Positions 25,696 through 34,768 of a DNA stretch of 39,594 bases are shown piece after piece. The stretch is from positions 1 through 39,594 of the forward strand of contig JAFMSA010000001.1 in NCBI GenBank assembly GCA_017353855.1. The letters run 5' to 3'. The notes beneath the pieces were generated by a model. It was given only the letters and a program-made list of their open reading frames with translations, had not been told where the DNA came from and made no database searches. The position numbers and the translations under genes are program-made. Source of the DNA: Alphaproteobacteria bacterium. GTDB lineage: Bacteria; Pseudomonadota; Alphaproteobacteria; ATCC43930; CGMCC-115725. The first letter of the stretch is position 1, and each line of letters starts with the position of its first letter.

Positions 25696-25944
25696 ATGCA
25701 CCGATTCGCTTTGTCGTTCGCGGCCGCGCTGGCCGCGTCTGCCGTCAGCGCATACGCCGGCCAGACCGGCCAGGGGGTCATCCTCAGATGGAAGCTGATG
25801 GACGTCTGCTCCAGGCAGGCGCAGGCCGCCCATCCCGACTACAGTGCCGAGTCGAACGCCAAACGCGACGCGCAACTCAAGCAGTGCCTGAACGCCAACG
25901 GCCTTCCTCCGCGCCAGCCGTCTGCGACGCCCGGACCGCGCTAA
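25696..25944 (+). CDS. Small exported protein of unknown function
   Basis: An 82-residue protein with a clean signal peptide (MHRFALSFAAALAASAVSAYAG) and a mature part of about 60 residues holding two cysteines (MDVCSRQ and KQCLNANG) likely to form a disulphide. GAAGGGG lies upstream of ATG 25696. I do not recognise the family. The mature segment, a basic helix with AESNAKRDAQLKQCL followed by a Pro-rich tail, resembles small secreted proteins of alphaproteobacteria. No neighbour hints at a role. Confidence 0.6.
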   Translation: MHRFALSFAAALAASAVSAYAGQTGQGVILRWKLMDVCSRQAQAAHPDYSAESNAKRDAQLKQCLNANGLPPRQPSATPGPR

Positions 25945-25954
25945 GCGGACCCGG

Positions 25955-26746
25955 CTAAGCTTCCTCCCAGCCCTCGGCCATTGACGGCCGGTCCGCAACG
26001 GGTTTGGGACGGCTATGGGCCGATCGGAAATGTGCGCTCTCCACATACGCAAGCTGTACATCGACATCTATCGCGAGGCTGGACGTGATTTCAAGGCGCG
26101 TGTCCTCGAATACGTGCGAGCGCCGCCGCCGCCGCCACGCCATCACAGTCTCGTCGCGGGCCCGTAGCAATGCCGTTATCTGCGGGCGAAACAGCCGCAT
26201 AAGCGCACAGATCCATCGGCTGAGCACCACCGGGGGCTCGGGCTCGGCAATACGGAAGCAATCCAGCATGACGATGACGTCCTCCGCCCGATACCAGGTT
26301 TCGCCGGTTACCCACCGGTTCGTCGTAAACAGTCGAACCGCTTCGCCGCGAGGATCGAGAGCAATGGCGATCAGATGGCTCACCTCGTCCCGCTCTCCGC
26401 GCTTCAGCGGAGCAGCTTGCGGCCGCAGGGTCGGGGCGTCGGCGACCGCCAGCTCGGGAAGAAGCAGCGGGGCAACGCCGGCCGGCATGCCGTCGGCTCG
26501 CAAAAATGCGTGAAAATGACCCCGCTCGACCCGCTGCGCCTCTCCCGGATGCGCGTGGAAAAAATACTGGGCATGGGTTTTCGGGTCGTAGACCTCGCCC
26601 TCGGGATAATGCCGCCATTGCGCGATGAGCGCCGAACCCGCCGTGAGCTCGTTCAACAGCGTGGTGTTGCGCGCCGCGAGCTCCTGCCGGCATTCGCGGA
26701 TGACGACAGCGGCCGAGGCCATCTGCTCGATTTCGGCCCGGCTCAC
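25955..26746 (-). CDS. Conserved hypothetical protein at the end of the Mla operon
   Basis: About 263 residues from GTG 26746, which has AGAAGG 7 nt upstream; TTG 26812, four bases after the lipoprotein stop, is the alternative and would add 22 residues. Recognisable blocks are TAGSALIAQWRHYP, HAQYFFHAHPGEAQRVERGHFHAFLR (a His-rich stretch at about 60-85 of this start) and HLIAIALDPRGEAVRLFTTNRWVTGETW. I believe this is the DUF6969 family, but that is from memory. No signal peptide or TM segment. The function is unknown; position suggests a link to lipid transport or simple hitch-hiking. Confidence 0.7.
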   Translation of the reverse strand: MSRAEIEQMASAAVVIRECRQELAARNTTLLNELTAGSALIAQWRHYPEGEVYDPKTHAQYFFHAHPGEAQRVERGHFHAFLRADGMPAGVAPLLLPELAVADAPTLRPQAAPLKRGERDEVSHLIAIALDPRGEAVRLFTTNRWVTGETWYRAEDVIVMLDCFRIAEPEPPVVLSRWICALMRLFRPQITALLRARDETVMAWRRRRRSHVFEDTRLEITSSLAIDVDVQLAYVESAHFRSAHSRPKPVADRPSMAEGWEEA

Positions 26747-26815
26747 GCGCAAGCCTTCTGCTCCGTCCGAATGCACCGACCGACACCCCCCGCGAACAAA
26801 ACGCGTCCACAATAG

Positions 26816-27457
26816 CTAGCGCCGCTTCCTCGACCAAGCGGGATTGGTGACCGCCCAGACGACGATGCTCTTCAAGACCCCCCCGAGTGCCTCGTCGAAG
26901 GCTGCAACAATACTGGGAACATTATTCGCGGAGGCTCGCTGGCGCCCCTCAAAAGAGGTTCGCGCGACAATCTCGCCGCTCGAGGGATCGACCAGCCGCA
27001 GGTTCGTCGCCACCCATACCTCGGGCGGTCCGCCAGGCGACTCGTACACCGCCTCGAAGTGCCGCAGTTCCAGTTTGAGGATCAAGTCCGCGCGCAGCCC
27101 GGTCGACTGTCGGTCGATTGCGTTTATTGCGTTGCTGTTCTCGAAAGATTGGAGGAGCGCCGTCTGGACCAAGAGCGGTGCGCGGTCCGTCCATTCCGAA
27201 TCGGCGAAGTAGTCGATCGAGACCGCCGACCGGCTGAGCGCAATCCGCTCGGTATCCAGACCGGCCGGGGCGACGGGCGCATCGACGAGCAGCTGTTGCC
27301 TCCGGCGCGGCAGGTTGGGCGGAAAGATGCGTGTCGGGCTAACCCGATACAGGTGAGCCGGCGGGCTGCCGCCGAGCCCGCCCGCGCAGCCTGCCAGAAG
27401 GAGGAGGATGCTGCTCTGGATTACTCGGCGCGATGGACGACCCCCCGGCCACGTCAT
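26816..27457 (-). CDS. ABC transport auxiliary lipoprotein (PqiC/ABC_trans_aux-like)
   Basis: A 213-residue lipoprotein with a signal peptide ending in the lipobox LLAGC (Cys24). The body shows the ABC_trans_aux pattern (APAGLDTERIALSRSAVSIDYFADSEWTDRAPLLVQTALLQSF). Such lipoproteins accompany MCE/Mla-type systems and probably interact with the MCE protein in the periplasm. The ATG overlaps the MlaD stop (ATGA). Confidence 0.88.
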   Translation of the reverse strand: MTWPGGRPSRRVIQSSILLLLAGCAGGLGGSPPAHLYRVSPTRIFPPNLPRRRQQLLVDAPVAPAGLDTERIALSRSAVSIDYFADSEWTDRAPLLVQTALLQSFENSNAINAIDRQSTGLRADLILKLELRHFEAVYESPGGPPEVWVATNLRLVDPSSGEIVARTSFEGRQRASANNVPSIVAAFDEALGGVLKSIVVWAVTNPAWSRKRR

Positions 27458-28386
27458 TGCGGCCGGTATCCCTCCCGCCGCTCTCCGAACAGCAGCTTCG
27501 AGGGGTCTCGTTCAACCGAGGACACAAAGCGGCTCAACCCGGCGATGAGCCGCTGCGCGTCGCTTACGGCATCGCCTGCCTGGGCCAATGTCGTCTGTGT
27601 GAACTGGCGCAGACCCGGGCGATTTTCCCGGAGCACCTGTTGGAGCTGTCGATTGGTGTCGACTAAGCCTTTTGCAAGCCGGTCGAACTGGCCGATCGCT
27701 TGTGAGGCCTGGTCCTTAAATCCACCCCTCTGGTTGATATCCTTCATGAGTGCCTGCATATCGCGGGTTGCCGCGGTCATATTCCCGAGGAGCTCGCCCG
27801 CCTGCTTACTGGGTGCGACAAAGGCCCCGGTAATGGAGCGGATGTTGTCGAGGCTGTCGGAAATGGCCTTGCGATTGTGCTCGTTAAGCAAGTCGTTGAG
27901 GTTATCGACGACCACCATCAGTCGGTCCAACAGCTGGGGCCCGGCTTCGCTTACACGCTGAAATACCGAGCTCCCCGCCGCGATGACCGGATAGCGATGT
28001 CCCGGTTCAGGCGCCAGGTCGGCAGCCTCGCGCGTGCCGCCGCGAATTTGAATGGTGGCTACCCCGCTCAACAGATTGGTGTCGATGAACGCGCGGGCAT
28101 CCGTCTTTATCGGGACGCGCGTGGTGTCGATCTCGACAGTTATCTGGATTTGTTCGAGATCGTCGGGATCGACGCGGACATCGACGACGCGTCCGACCGT
28201 GATCCCGTTATATTGAACCTGCGATCCCCGACTGAGGCCCGTCACCGAGCCTTTGAAGAAGATGTAGTAACGCTTCAGTTCCTGGGCAAACTCGACGCGT
28301 CCCAGCGTCACAATCGCCACAAACCCAAGGACAATAATGGCCAGCACAAACGCGCCGACCGCGATATAGTGGGCTCTCGTTTCCAT
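27454..28386 (-). CDS. mlaD: MCE-domain protein MlaD
   Basis: A 310-residue inner-membrane-anchored periplasmic lipid-binding protein. An N-terminal TM helix (about 8-28) is followed by the MCE domain (about 40-115, YYIFFKGSVTGLSRGSQVQYNGITVGRV) and a long helical C-terminal region with LDNIRSITG repeats, likely a coiled coil. MlaD forms hexameric rings on the MlaFE complex. It lies 26 bp after mlaF and overlaps the auxiliary lipoprotein. Confidence 0.92.
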   Translation of the reverse strand: METRAHYIAVGAFVLAIIVLGFVAIVTLGRVEFAQELKRYYIFFKGSVTGLSRGSQVQYNGITVGRVVDVRVDPDDLEQIQITVEIDTTRVPIKTDARAFIDTNLLSGVATIQIRGGTREAADLAPEPGHRYPVIAAGSSVFQRVSEAGPQLLDRLMVVVDNLNDLLNEHNRKAISDSLDNIRSITGAFVAPSKQAGELLGNMTAATRDMQALMKDINQRGGFKDQASQAIGQFDRLAKGLVDTNRQLQQVLRENRPGLRQFTQTTLAQAGDAVSDAQRLIAGLSRFVSSVERDPSKLLFGERREGYRPQ

Positions 28387-28412
28387 CTACTCACCCTCAG
28401 CCCAATAACGGC

Positions 28413-29231
28413 TCACGCCGGTGCTACGCTCGACGTTTCCGGCCTTGTGACAGCGCCGGCTTGCGAGAGGCGCGCGACCCGCCCGCGGGGACCATGAAAA
28501 TACGAATGGATCCACGGGTGATTGTCCTTGAGGAGCTGATCCAGCGTGCCGATACGAACCTTTTTGTCCACGAGGACCGCAACCCGATCGCAAACGGCAA
28601 AGAGGGTGTCGAGATCGTGGGTCACCATAAACACGGTCAGGCCAAGGCTGGCCTTCAAATCTCGGATCAGCTCGTCAAAGGCCCCGGCCGCTATCGGATC
28701 GAGGCCCGCGGTAGGTTCGTCGAGGAACACGATTTCCGGATCGAGCGCCAGCGCGCGGGCGAGGCCGGCGCGCTTGCGCATGCCGCCCGAGAGCTGCGCG
28801 GGATACTTTTCGCCCGCGTCTTCGGGGAGCCCGACCATGCCGACCTTGACGGCCGAGATTTCGTCCATCAATCGCAGCGGCATGTCGTAATACTCTTTGA
28901 GCGGGACTTCGATATTCTGCGCCACCGTCAATGAGCTGAACAGCGCCCCGTCCTGAAACAGCACTCCCCAGCGGTTCTCGATCTGCCGCCGCTGGCTTCC
29001 GCTCATCCGCAGAACGTCGCGCCCGAAAACCTCAACTATGCCTTCGACCGGTCGATTGAGCCCCACGATCGTACGCAGCAGAACCGATTTCCCGGACCCG
29101 GAACCGCCGACGATGCCGATAACCTCGCCGCGAATGACGTCGAGATCGAGACCGTCGTGCACCGTCTCAGAGCCAAACCGATTTACCAAACCGCGCACGC
29201 GGATGACAGGTTCTGCGAGATTATCTGACAT
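28413..29231 (-). CDS. mlaF: Lipid-transport ABC ATPase MlaF
   Basis: A 272-residue ATPase of the Mla phospholipid transporter. Walker A is GGSGSGKSV (42-50), the signature is LSGGMRKRAGLARAL, Walker B is EIVFLDEPTAGLDP, and the H-loop is VTHDLD. The MlaF-type sequence VLFQDGALFSSLTVAQNI is present at the Q-loop. It begins 2 bp after the permease stop. Confidence 0.95.
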   Translation of the reverse strand: MSDNLAEPVIRVRGLVNRFGSETVHDGLDLDVIRGEVIGIVGGSGSGKSVLLRTIVGLNRPVEGIVEVFGRDVLRMSGSQRRQIENRWGVLFQDGALFSSLTVAQNIEVPLKEYYDMPLRLMDEISAVKVGMVGLPEDAGEKYPAQLSGGMRKRAGLARALALDPEIVFLDEPTAGLDPIAAGAFDELIRDLKASLGLTVFMVTHDLDTLFAVCDRVAVLVDKKVRIGTLDQLLKDNHPWIHSYFHGPRGRVARLSQAGAVTRPETSSVAPA

Positions 29232-29233
29232 GA

Positions 29234-30373
29234 TCAGATCTGTAGGATCGAGAAGAAGACCGAGAAGCCGGCATCGGCCACGATAACCAGAAATATAGCT
29301 TCGACCACGGAAAGGGTCGTCAGGCGCCCGACACTCTCGGCGCTGCGCGCCACCTGAAATCCTTCGAAACAGCCTATTAATGCGATGATAAACGCAAAGA
29401 ACGGAGATTTAAGCAAACCGATCCAGAAGGTCCAGGGGTAGAGCGAGTACTCCAGCTGACGAAGAAATTGTGGGGGGCTGACGCCAAGTGAAGCCCAGGC
29501 CATGAAAGAACCGCCGACCAGCCCGATTATGTTGGCATAGAGCGTAAGCATCGGCAGGGTCAGCACCAGTCCGAAGAGGCGCGGAACGACGAGCACCTCG
29601 ACCGGGTCGAGACCGATCGTGCGCATCGCGTCGATCTCTTCATTGACCCGCATCGTTCCGATCTGGGCCGTAAAGGCGCTCCCTGAACGGCCGGCGATGA
29701 TGATCGCGGCCATCAGGACCCCAAGCTCCCGAAGGATCCCCGCGCCCAGCAAATTGACCGTGTAGATCTCGGCGCCGAAACGGCGCAGCTGGTCTGCTCC
29801 CTGGTACGCGAGCACGACTCCGATGAGGAACGAAAGCAAGCCTACGATGGGCAGAGCATTGACCCCCGTCTGCTCCACCTGCACGATAAGAGCCGTCATC
29901 CTCAACCGGCGCGGATGCAGCAGCAAAGCCGCCGCGGTTTCACAAACTGCGCCGAAGAAACCGAGAATGGCGTAAGCACGCACGACGATTTCGATCGAGA
30001 TTTCGCCGATCCTCGCAAGGAAACCGATAATCGTGTGATGCGCCGGCCGCGGATGAGGTGCAGGAGAAACGATCCCCCCGGCACGCACTTGTTCGAGCAG
30101 CGGCGCGAGGTTGGAGCGCAGGTTGCGGATATCCACAGTGTTGCCGCGGGTCGTCAGATCGTGCTCGGTCCGCAGCAGCAGCCAGGCTCCGGCGCTGTCC
30201 AGGCGATCGATACCGGCCAGGTCGAGGACAACCCGTTTCCCGCTCGGCACCTTGAGCGCTCGCAACCGCCGGTCGAGTTCGGCAGCCGTCGCCACCAGCC
30301 ATTCGCCGGCGGCCGCAACGACGAACGATCCCGATTCTTCGAATTGCGTGAGAGTAGCGGCGACGGACGCCAT
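29234..30373 (-). CDS. mlaE: STAS-domain MlaE permease fusion
   Basis: A 379-residue protein joining an N-terminal STAS domain (about 15-100, KRVVLDLAGIDRLDSAGAWLL) to the MlaE permease (about 120-379, with VNLLGAGILRELGVLMAAIIIAGRSGSAFTAQIGTMRVNEEIDAMRTIGLDPVEVLVVPRLF, the MlaE/YrbE signature). In E. coli the STAS protein MlaB is separate, so here it is fused. It heads a minus-strand operon mlaE-mlaF-mlaD-lipoprotein-unknown. The fusion is common outside gammaproteobacteria. Confidence 0.94.
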   Translation of the reverse strand: MASVAATLTQFEESGSFVVAAAGEWLVATAAELDRRLRALKVPSGKRVVLDLAGIDRLDSAGAWLLLRTEHDLTTRGNTVDIRNLRSNLAPLLEQVRAGGIVSPAPHPRPAHHTIIGFLARIGEISIEIVVRAYAILGFFGAVCETAAALLLHPRRLRMTALIVQVEQTGVNALPIVGLLSFLIGVVLAYQGADQLRRFGAEIYTVNLLGAGILRELGVLMAAIIIAGRSGSAFTAQIGTMRVNEEIDAMRTIGLDPVEVLVVPRLFGLVLTLPMLTLYANIIGLVGGSFMAWASLGVSPPQFLRQLEYSLYPWTFWIGLLKSPFFAFIIALIGCFEGFQVARSAESVGRLTTLSVVEAIFLVIVADAGFSVFFSILQI

Positions 30374-30395
30374 GAGCTTCCAGGAATGAGACTCA

Positions 30396-30425
30396 ACTAT
30401 CCGCCGCCAACCAAGCCCTTTTCAA
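30396..30425 (-). promoter_or_regulatory. Possible sigma70-type promoter of the Mla operon
   Basis: Reading the minus strand, TTGAAA (30420-30425) and GATAGT (30396-30401) are separated by 18 bp and lie 23-52 bp before the mlaE ATG at 30373. This is a fair -35/-10 pair, but alphaproteobacterial promoters are loose and this is by eye only. Confidence 0.35.
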
Positions 30426-30499
30426 CTACAAGAAAAGTGGCTATGCCGCAACAATAGGGCGCGTCATGCGCCGCCGCCCGACCGTCGAGGATAACGGCA

Positions 30500-31015
30500 A
30501 TGGACCTCAAGCAACATATTCGTTCGGTACCTGATTTTCCCAAGCCCGGTATCCTATTCTACGATATCTCTACGCTGCTGGCGCATCCCGACGCTTGGCA
30601 AACGACAGTCCAACGCCTGGCCGATGCGTTGCGGCCGCAGCAACCCGATCTGCTCGTCGGCATCGAATCGCGCGGCTTTTTGGTTGCCGCACCGCTGGCG
30701 TATGAGCTGGGCCGCGGCTTCGCGATGGTTCGCAAGCAAGGCAAGCTACCCGGCCGCATCGCAAGGTTCACCTACGCGCTGGAATACGGCTCCGACACGA
30801 TAGAGATCCAAGAGGATGCGGTCATCCCGGGTCAGCGCGTCGTGGTTCTCGACGATCTGGTAGCGACCGGCGGAACGATGCAGGCCGCTATCAATCTCGT
30901 GCGTCAGCGCGGCGGCGTCGTCACCGGCGCGGCGTGCATCATCGAGCTGAGCTTCTTACAGGGCCGCAGCCTCATCGACGTGCCGTTCACCTCGATGGTC
31001 GCCTACGATACTTAG
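30500..31015 (+). CDS. apt: Adenine phosphoribosyltransferase
   Basis: A 171-residue purine-salvage enzyme converting adenine and PRPP to AMP and pyrophosphate in the cytosol. Recognisable are DFPKPGILFYDIS (12-24), GIESRGFLVAAPLA (54-67), RKQGKLPG and the PRPP-binding loop VVVLDDLVATGGTM (114-127). GAGG precedes ATG 30500. It diverges from the Mla operon, and its last 4 bp overlap the end of the convergent methyltransferase gene. Confidence 0.97.
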   Translation: MDLKQHIRSVPDFPKPGILFYDISTLLAHPDAWQTTVQRLADALRPQQPDLLVGIESRGFLVAAPLAYELGRGFAMVRKQGKLPGRIARFTYALEYGSDTIEIQEDAVIPGQRVVVLDDLVATGGTMQAAINLVRQRGGVVTGAACIIELSFLQGRSLIDVPFTSMVAYDT

Positions 31016-31656
31016 TCGCCAACGATCGGCGCCAGCGGACCGAGGCTGCGGCCAATCACTGCGTAAAGCGGGTCTCCGTTCCCGGCCGGGGTTCTGTCAA
31101 CGCAGCGAATGTCGGTCCAATTCCCTGCCTGGACAAAATGCTGAGCAATCAGGCAGAGGTGACCCGCGTCATCAAGAAGACACCAGCATCCGATGGCACG
31201 CATAGGCAAGCAGCGATTGGAGAAGGTTACGATCAACGGCGCTCCCGGTTTCAGTACCCGCCCCGTTTCGCGGATCACGTCGCACGGACGCGTCAGATGT
31301 TGGATGGAAACGCAAATCGCCGCCCCGTCGAATTGGCCGGTCGGAAAGGGAAGCACGGGGTTCTGGTTCAAGTCCTGGACGCGCCACTCGTCGAGGAACG
31401 GATTTTCTGCGAGTTCGCAAGCGTTGAGGCCGACCCCGACGACCCGCGAGTAGGGTATTTCGGGCGGCAGATGGCTCACCCAGCCGGACATCAGATCGAG
31501 GATGGCGCCGCCGTGAGGCAGGATTTCACGGTAAAGGTGTGTGATCGCCGCAATGGTCGCGCGGTCGATCCGTCTGGTGTGCACGAGCTCAGTGCCGGCG
31601 GACGGGTCGAATCGCGCATCGGGGTGCGCTGGTGCGATCATCGGAAGGAGCGCCAT
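31012..31656 (-). CDS. SAM-dependent methyltransferase-like protein
   Basis: A 214-residue class I methyltransferase-like protein. Motif I is the unusual AILDLMSGWVSHLP instead of DxGxGxG, motif II is RVVGVGLNACELAENP, motif IV is FDGAAICVSIQHL, and a post-motif region is VLKPGAPLIVTFSNRCLP. These are consistent with a small family of uncharacterised methyltransferases. The frame reaches 31830, but ATG 31656 follows a strong GGGGGG-type ribosome-binding site. Substrate unknown. Confidence 0.75.
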   Translation of the reverse strand: MALLPMIAPAHPDARFDPSAGTELVHTRRIDRATIAAITHLYREILPHGGAILDLMSGWVSHLPPEIPYSRVVGVGLNACELAENPFLDEWRVQDLNQNPVLPFPTGQFDGAAICVSIQHLTRPCDVIRETGRVLKPGAPLIVTFSNRCLPMRAIGCWCLLDDAGHLCLIAQHFVQAGNWTDIRCVDRTPAGNGDPLYAVIGRSLGPLAPIVGD

Positions 31657-31756
31657 CTTCCCCCCTTTCCAGCCAGTTTGGTCTGAAATAGGAAGCATCC
31701 GGCCCGCGATCCATAGCTGAAAAGCCGAAACTTTCAGCTTTGTTGAATTTCCAGGC

Positions 31757-32878
31757 TTATCGCTCGGCGAGTACTTGCCCGGCAGAAGCCAGCGGCAGAC
31801 CAAGATCGCGCGCCACTGCCGGATGCGCAACCCGCCCGTGCCCGATGTTCAGCCCATTTCGCAGGTGGGGATCCTCGGACAGCGCCTGCCGCCAGCCGCG
31901 ATCGGCAATCGCCCGCACAAAAGGCAGCGTTGCATTGTTCAGCGCCACCGTCGAGGTGCGTGGAACCGCTCCCGGCATATTGGTCACGCAATAATGCACG
32001 ACCCCCTCTTCGACGTATGTCGGTGCCGCATGGCTCGTCGGCCGGCTGGTCTCGAAACAGCCGCCCTGATCGATCGAAATATCGACCACCACGGCGCCCG
32101 GCTTCATCGCTCGAACGAGTTCGCGGCTCACCAGCTTTGGAGCAGCGGCACCGGGGACCAGAACCGCGCCAATGACGAGATCCGCGGCGATCACCTCATG
32201 CTCGATATTCTCCATCGTCGAAAAAAGGGTGTGAAGCCGCGCGCCGAACCGCAGGTCGAGTTCGTACAATCTCGGCAAAGAACGGTCGACCACGGTGACC
32301 TGCGCTTCCATCCCCATCGCCATGCGCGCCGCATTGGTGCCCGATACGCCGCCCCCGAGGATCACGACCTTGGCCGCCGGCACGCCGGGGACGCCTCCGA
32401 GCAGCACTCCGATGCCACCCTGCGCCTTTTCGAGACAGTGAGCTCCGACCTGCACCGCCATCCGTCCGGCGACCTCGCTCATCGGCGCGAGAAGCGGCAA
32501 CCCGCCACGGGGGTCGGTAACCGTCTCGTAAGCGATCGCAATCGCCCCGGACCCGATCAACTGCTGGGTTAAGGCCTTGTCCGCGGCGAGATGCAGGTAA
32601 GTAAACAGCACCTGGCCTTCGCGCAGCATACTCGCTTCCTGCGGCCGCGGCTCCTTAACCTTGACGATCAGTTCGGCGGTCGCGAACAGCTCCTCGGTAC
32701 TCGCCGCGATCCTCGCTCCCGCGGCCTCGTAGGATGGGTCATCGAACCCAATTCCGGCTCCTGCACCAGACTCGACAAGCGCCTCGTGGCCATGATGAAC
32801 GAGCTCCCGCACGCTGCCTGGGGTGAGGCCCACCCGGTATTCGAGGGTCTTCACCTCCTTGGGCACACCGACCAGCAT
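31757..32878 (-). CDS. ald: Alanine dehydrogenase
   Basis: A 373-residue NAD-dependent enzyme interconverting L-alanine and pyruvate plus ammonium. Catalytic K75 (IVKVKEPRP) and H96 (TYLHLAAD) are at canonical positions. The Rossmann motif GGGVSGTNAARMA is followed by VVDRS, and DISIDQGGCFETSRPTSH supplies the catalytic Asp region. Full length, ATG 32878. No Lrp-type regulator is adjacent. Confidence 0.97.
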   Translation of the reverse strand: MLVGVPKEVKTLEYRVGLTPGSVRELVHHGHEALVESGAGAGIGFDDPSYEAAGARIAASTEELFATAELIVKVKEPRPQEASMLREGQVLFTYLHLAADKALTQQLIGSGAIAIAYETVTDPRGGLPLLAPMSEVAGRMAVQVGAHCLEKAQGGIGVLLGGVPGVPAAKVVILGGGVSGTNAARMAMGMEAQVTVVDRSLPRLYELDLRFGARLHTLFSTMENIEHEVIAADLVIGAVLVPGAAAPKLVSRELVRAMKPGAVVVDISIDQGGCFETSRPTSHAAPTYVEEGVVHYCVTNMPGAVPRTSTVALNNATLPFVRAIADRGWRQALSEDPHLRNGLNIGHGRVAHPAVARDLGLPLASAGQVLAER

Positions 32879-33655
32879 GGGAAAATCTCCGCTTGGAACA
32901 GCACGAACGCTCGCTAGGCAAGCCTTGCGGCCGTGGTTTCTAGGCTGCCGCCGCCCGCGGCCTTTGAGCCCACAGCCGGAACAGCGTCACCGGCCTCCCC
33001 GGTCCCGTCGTGGAGGCCCGCCTGCGACAGCCTGATCTTCCGCCGCGCAGGGGCCAGCCGGTCTTTCCCCCACCGGCGAACCCTGCTCGCGCCGGGCTTG
33101 CGCCGCCCACGCCGCGCCAACCGCCGCGGCGCAATGTCGTAGGAGGCGCTGAACTCGCACTCGTTCTGAGGCGGCGAGCGCGACTGCATCGAGCCATTCA
33201 CCGCAAGGGATCGGTCTTGCGTTCGCCACGCCACGCAACGGAATATGGTTCCTACGGGTCGCGGAACAATGCGGCTTTCGACCTGCTATCTCGTGGTCCT
33301 GGTGACCAGACGGCGATGGAAGGCGCTCACCCCGCAGGTGCAGGCACGGTTCGCAGCCCGTTCTCTGGGACGGCGCCTGCTGCCTCGGCAACGCCTTGGA
33401 TAGGGTCCGGTGGTAGGTCGAGGAGAGTGGGGTGTGATCGCTGGCCGCCAACACGCCAGCAAGGGGGACGCCGTGCCGCGCGGTTGCCCCAGCCACGCCT
33501 GGCTTCGGCGAGGGTCGTGGGCAATGCGGTGCCCGGAATACCTTCACGCAGACCCGGAGCGCGCGCCGCGGCGCCGCGCCCGATGCGGTCTCCGCATCGA
33601 ACGGGGCTGTTCGCAAACGGCACGTCGATCGCATTCGGTGTGATCCCTCCGCGGA
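32879..33655. other. 777-bp GC-rich stretch without a supportable gene
   Basis: Long open frames exist on both strands, but all are Arg/Ala/Pro/Gly-rich, have no recognisable domain and no good ribosome-binding site, as expected of GC-rich non-coding DNA. A 6-bp hairpin TGATCC/GGATCA (33641-33658) overlaps the stop of the FAD oxidoreductase gene and may mark its end. I see no repeat or RNA gene; a decayed gene is possible. Confidence 0.5.
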
Positions 33656-34768
33656 TCAGCTCCGCGTCGCGTGAAGCTTGCGCACAACCTCGTCGGCGAG
33701 CGGTAAGGACGCCGTTAACCCCGGGGATTCGATCCCATACAGATTGACCAGACCCGGGACACCGTGCATTTCGGGACCCTGGACGGCGAAGTCTGCTGCC
33801 GGATCGGCGGGTCCGCTGATCTTGGGTCGGATTCCCGCATAGCCCGGCTGCAGCGAGCCGTCCCGCAGGCCGGGCCAGTAGGTTCGCACGGCCGCGTAAA
33901 ACGCCTCGCCGCGCGCCGGGTCTACGGAGTAGTCCACCGCGGGGATCCACTCCACATCCGGCCCAAACCGCGCCTGACCCGCCAGATCCAACGTGATGTG
34001 CACACCCAGTCCGCCGGCAACCGGGACGGGGTAGATCAGCCGCTGAAACGGAACGCGCCCGCTTAGCGTAAAATACACGCCGCGGCAGAAATAGGCCGCA
34101 GGGATCGTCTCCGGCGGGATCCCGTCTATTCTCTGCGCAAGAGCCGGAGCGTGGAGCCCGGCCGCATTGACCAGATATCGGCAGCGGATCGTGGCAGGAT
34201 CGTCGCCACCGATGGCGAGCTCAAAGCCCTCGGCGCCTGCCTTGCCCGACAGCACGGGAGTGCGGAGCACAACAATCGCCCCGGCCGCTTCGGCCTCGCC
34301 CTGATAGGCGAGCATCAGAGCATGACTGTCGATAATGCCGGTCGATGGCGAAAGCAGCGCCGCAATGCAGTGCACAGCGGGCTCGAGGCGCCGAGCCTGC
34401 GTCCCGTCCAGCCACTCCAAATTGTCGATCCCGTTGCCGCGGGCCGTTGCGGCGATTTTTTCAAGTCCGGCGAGTTCGGCCTCGCTCGTCGCAACGATCA
34501 GCTTGCCGATTTGAGCGTGCGGAATGCCGCGCTCGTGACAATAAGTGTACAGCCTGCGGCGTCCGCTCACACAGCTGCGCGCCTTCAAGCTGCCGACCGG
34601 GTAATAGATCCCGCTGTGGATGACTTCACTGTTGCGCGAAGAGGTCTCGAACCCGATCGTGTAGGCTCGATCGAGCACAAGCACCTCATGGCCGGCCATT
34701 GCCAGCGCCCGGGCTGCGGCAAGCCCGATAACGCCCGCCCCGACGACCACGCATTCAAGCTCGTCCAT
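33656..34768 (-). CDS. FAD-dependent oxidoreductase, L-2-hydroxyglutarate oxidase (LhgO)-like
   Basis: A 370-residue DAO-family flavoprotein. The FAD Rossmann motif VVVGAGVIGLAAARAL lies near the N-terminus, followed by ETSSRNSEVIHSGIYYPVGSLKARSC, the hallmark of L-2-hydroxyglutarate oxidase/dehydrogenase. YLVNAAGLHAP and GIRPKISGP are also typical. It would oxidise L-2-hydroxyglutarate to 2-oxoglutarate, passing electrons to the quinone pool or oxygen. I use ATG 34768; a TTG four codons earlier also exists. Confidence 0.88.
   Translation of the reverse strand: MDELECVVVGAGVIGLAAARALAMAGHEVLVLDRAYTIGFETSSRNSEVIHSGIYYPVGSLKARSCVSGRRRLYTYCHERGIPHAQIGKLIVATSEAELAGLEKIAATARGNGIDNLEWLDGTQARRLEPAVHCIAALLSPSTGIIDSHALMLAYQGEAEAAGAIVVLRTPVLSGKAGAEGFELAIGGDDPATIRCRYLVNAAGLHAPALAQRIDGIPPETIPAAYFCRGVYFTLSGRVPFQRLIYPVPVAGGLGVHITLDLAGQARFGPDVEWIPAVDYSVDPARGEAFYAAVRTYWPGLRDGSLQPGYAGIRPKISGPADPAADFAVQGPEMHGVPGLVNLYGIESPGLTASLPLADEVVRKLHATRS

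Noticed and set aside
33010..33747. Plus- and minus-strand frames of 200-250 codons after ald
   Set aside because: Arg/Pro/Ala-rich, no ribosome-binding site, no recognisable domain, and they run into the LhgO-like gene on the opposite strand.
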